This document shows, one piece after another, positions 63,893-64,000 of a DNA stretch of 64,000 nucleotides; the first letter of the stretch is position 1, and each line of letters opens with the position of its first letter. The translations under genes and the position numbers were made by a program. Location of the stretch: positions 1,116,001-1,180,000 of the forward strand of contig NZ_JAFEUP010000001.1 of NCBI RefSeq assembly GCF_016901015.1, written 5' to 3'. This DNA is from Zestomonas insulae (lineage in GTDB: Bacteria > Pseudomonadota > Gammaproteobacteria > Pseudomonadales > Pseudomonadaceae). Under the pieces are notes generated by a model that saw only the letters and a list, made by a program, of their open reading frames with translations, did no database searches and was not told where the DNA came from.

Positions 63893-64000
63893 ATGCCCCT
63901 CGACAAACGCCCCAGCCAGCTCGATGGCGACGCGATCCTCAAGGAAGCCCGCCAACTGCTTGCCCCGCAGCTGCCCACGGCAACGCGACGCAGCTTCTTG
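63893..64000 (+). CDS. 5' end of a Tat-exported oxidoreductase, probably molybdenum-dependent
   Basis: Thirty-six codons before the window ends (MPLDKRPSQLDGDAILKEAR, later TATRRSFL). The RRSFL is a twin-arginine export motif, here at residues 32-36 after an N-region of about 30 residues. GAGGA overlaps the previous stop. Next to a cytochrome b this is typical of molybdopterin-dependent sulfite-oxidase-like enzymes, which is inference because the catalytic part lies outside the window. Confidence 0.6.
   Translation, partial: MPLDKRPSQLDGDAILKEARQLLAPQLPTATRRSFL

Overview
The window is a GC-rich chromosomal segment of a Pseudomonas species. From memory, the gene order from about 19.3 kb to 60.9 kb (hprA, rsmC, lysP, a GDT1-type transporter, mqo, hpt, upp, uraA, hemH, photolyase, pagL, murI, moeB, prmC, prfA, hemA, lbcA, lolB, ispE, tRNA-Gln, prs, rplY, pth, ychF) follows the P. 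aeruginosa PAO1 block around PA4626-PA4673. The proteins also match Pseudomonas families throughout. I saw no prophage, insertion sequence, CRISPR array or integron.

Left part (1-19.2 kb), more variable. Two tandem paralogous metal-dependent hydrolases (PF10118 type) are followed by a DUF3079 protein, an alpha/beta hydrolase with a TetR regulator, and a secreted protein of unknown function. A large MalT-type (LAL) LuxR regulator sits beside a DUF1302-DUF1329 envelope pair. Next come an AlkK-like acyl-CoA ligase and, divergently, a thiolase; together these suggest uptake and activation of a hydrophobic carboxylic acid or fatty acid. A REPIN-like inverted repeat follows. The section ends with an MFS transporter/AraC regulator pair, a LysE exporter and a membrane diguanylate cyclase.

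Middle part (19.2-43 kb), mostly conserved housekeeping. It holds hprA, rsmC and lysP, then a Mn2+ (yybP-ykoY) riboswitch in front of a GDT1-family Mn exporter. A chemoreceptor, an M48 lipoprotein protease, a SRAP protein and small zinc or DUF proteins follow. Then come an acyltransferase, a YajG lipoprotein, mqo, purine and pyrimidine salvage (hpt; upp-uraA behind a candidate attenuator), a spinster-type MFS transporter and ferrochelatase.

Right part (43-64 kb). An operon of a YbgA/DUF1722 protein, a MerR/LitR-like regulator and a DNA photolyase is preceded by an exact TGTACA-N12-TGTACA operator, which points to light control. Four 11-bp repeats upstream of a 21-codon ORF and a small envelope protein look like a response-regulator site. 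hemA-prfA-prmC-moeB-murI runs leftward as one operon; lbcA-lolB-ispE runs rightward into two identical tRNA-Gln genes and prs, with two good sigma70 promoters inside ispE. rplY, pth and ychF follow. The window closes with an OmpR-type two-component system and a cytochrome b next to the 5' end of a Tat-exported, probably molybdenum, oxidoreductase.

Start codons were chosen from ribosome binding sites and family lengths. Functions are inferred from motifs and remembered families; no database search was run.
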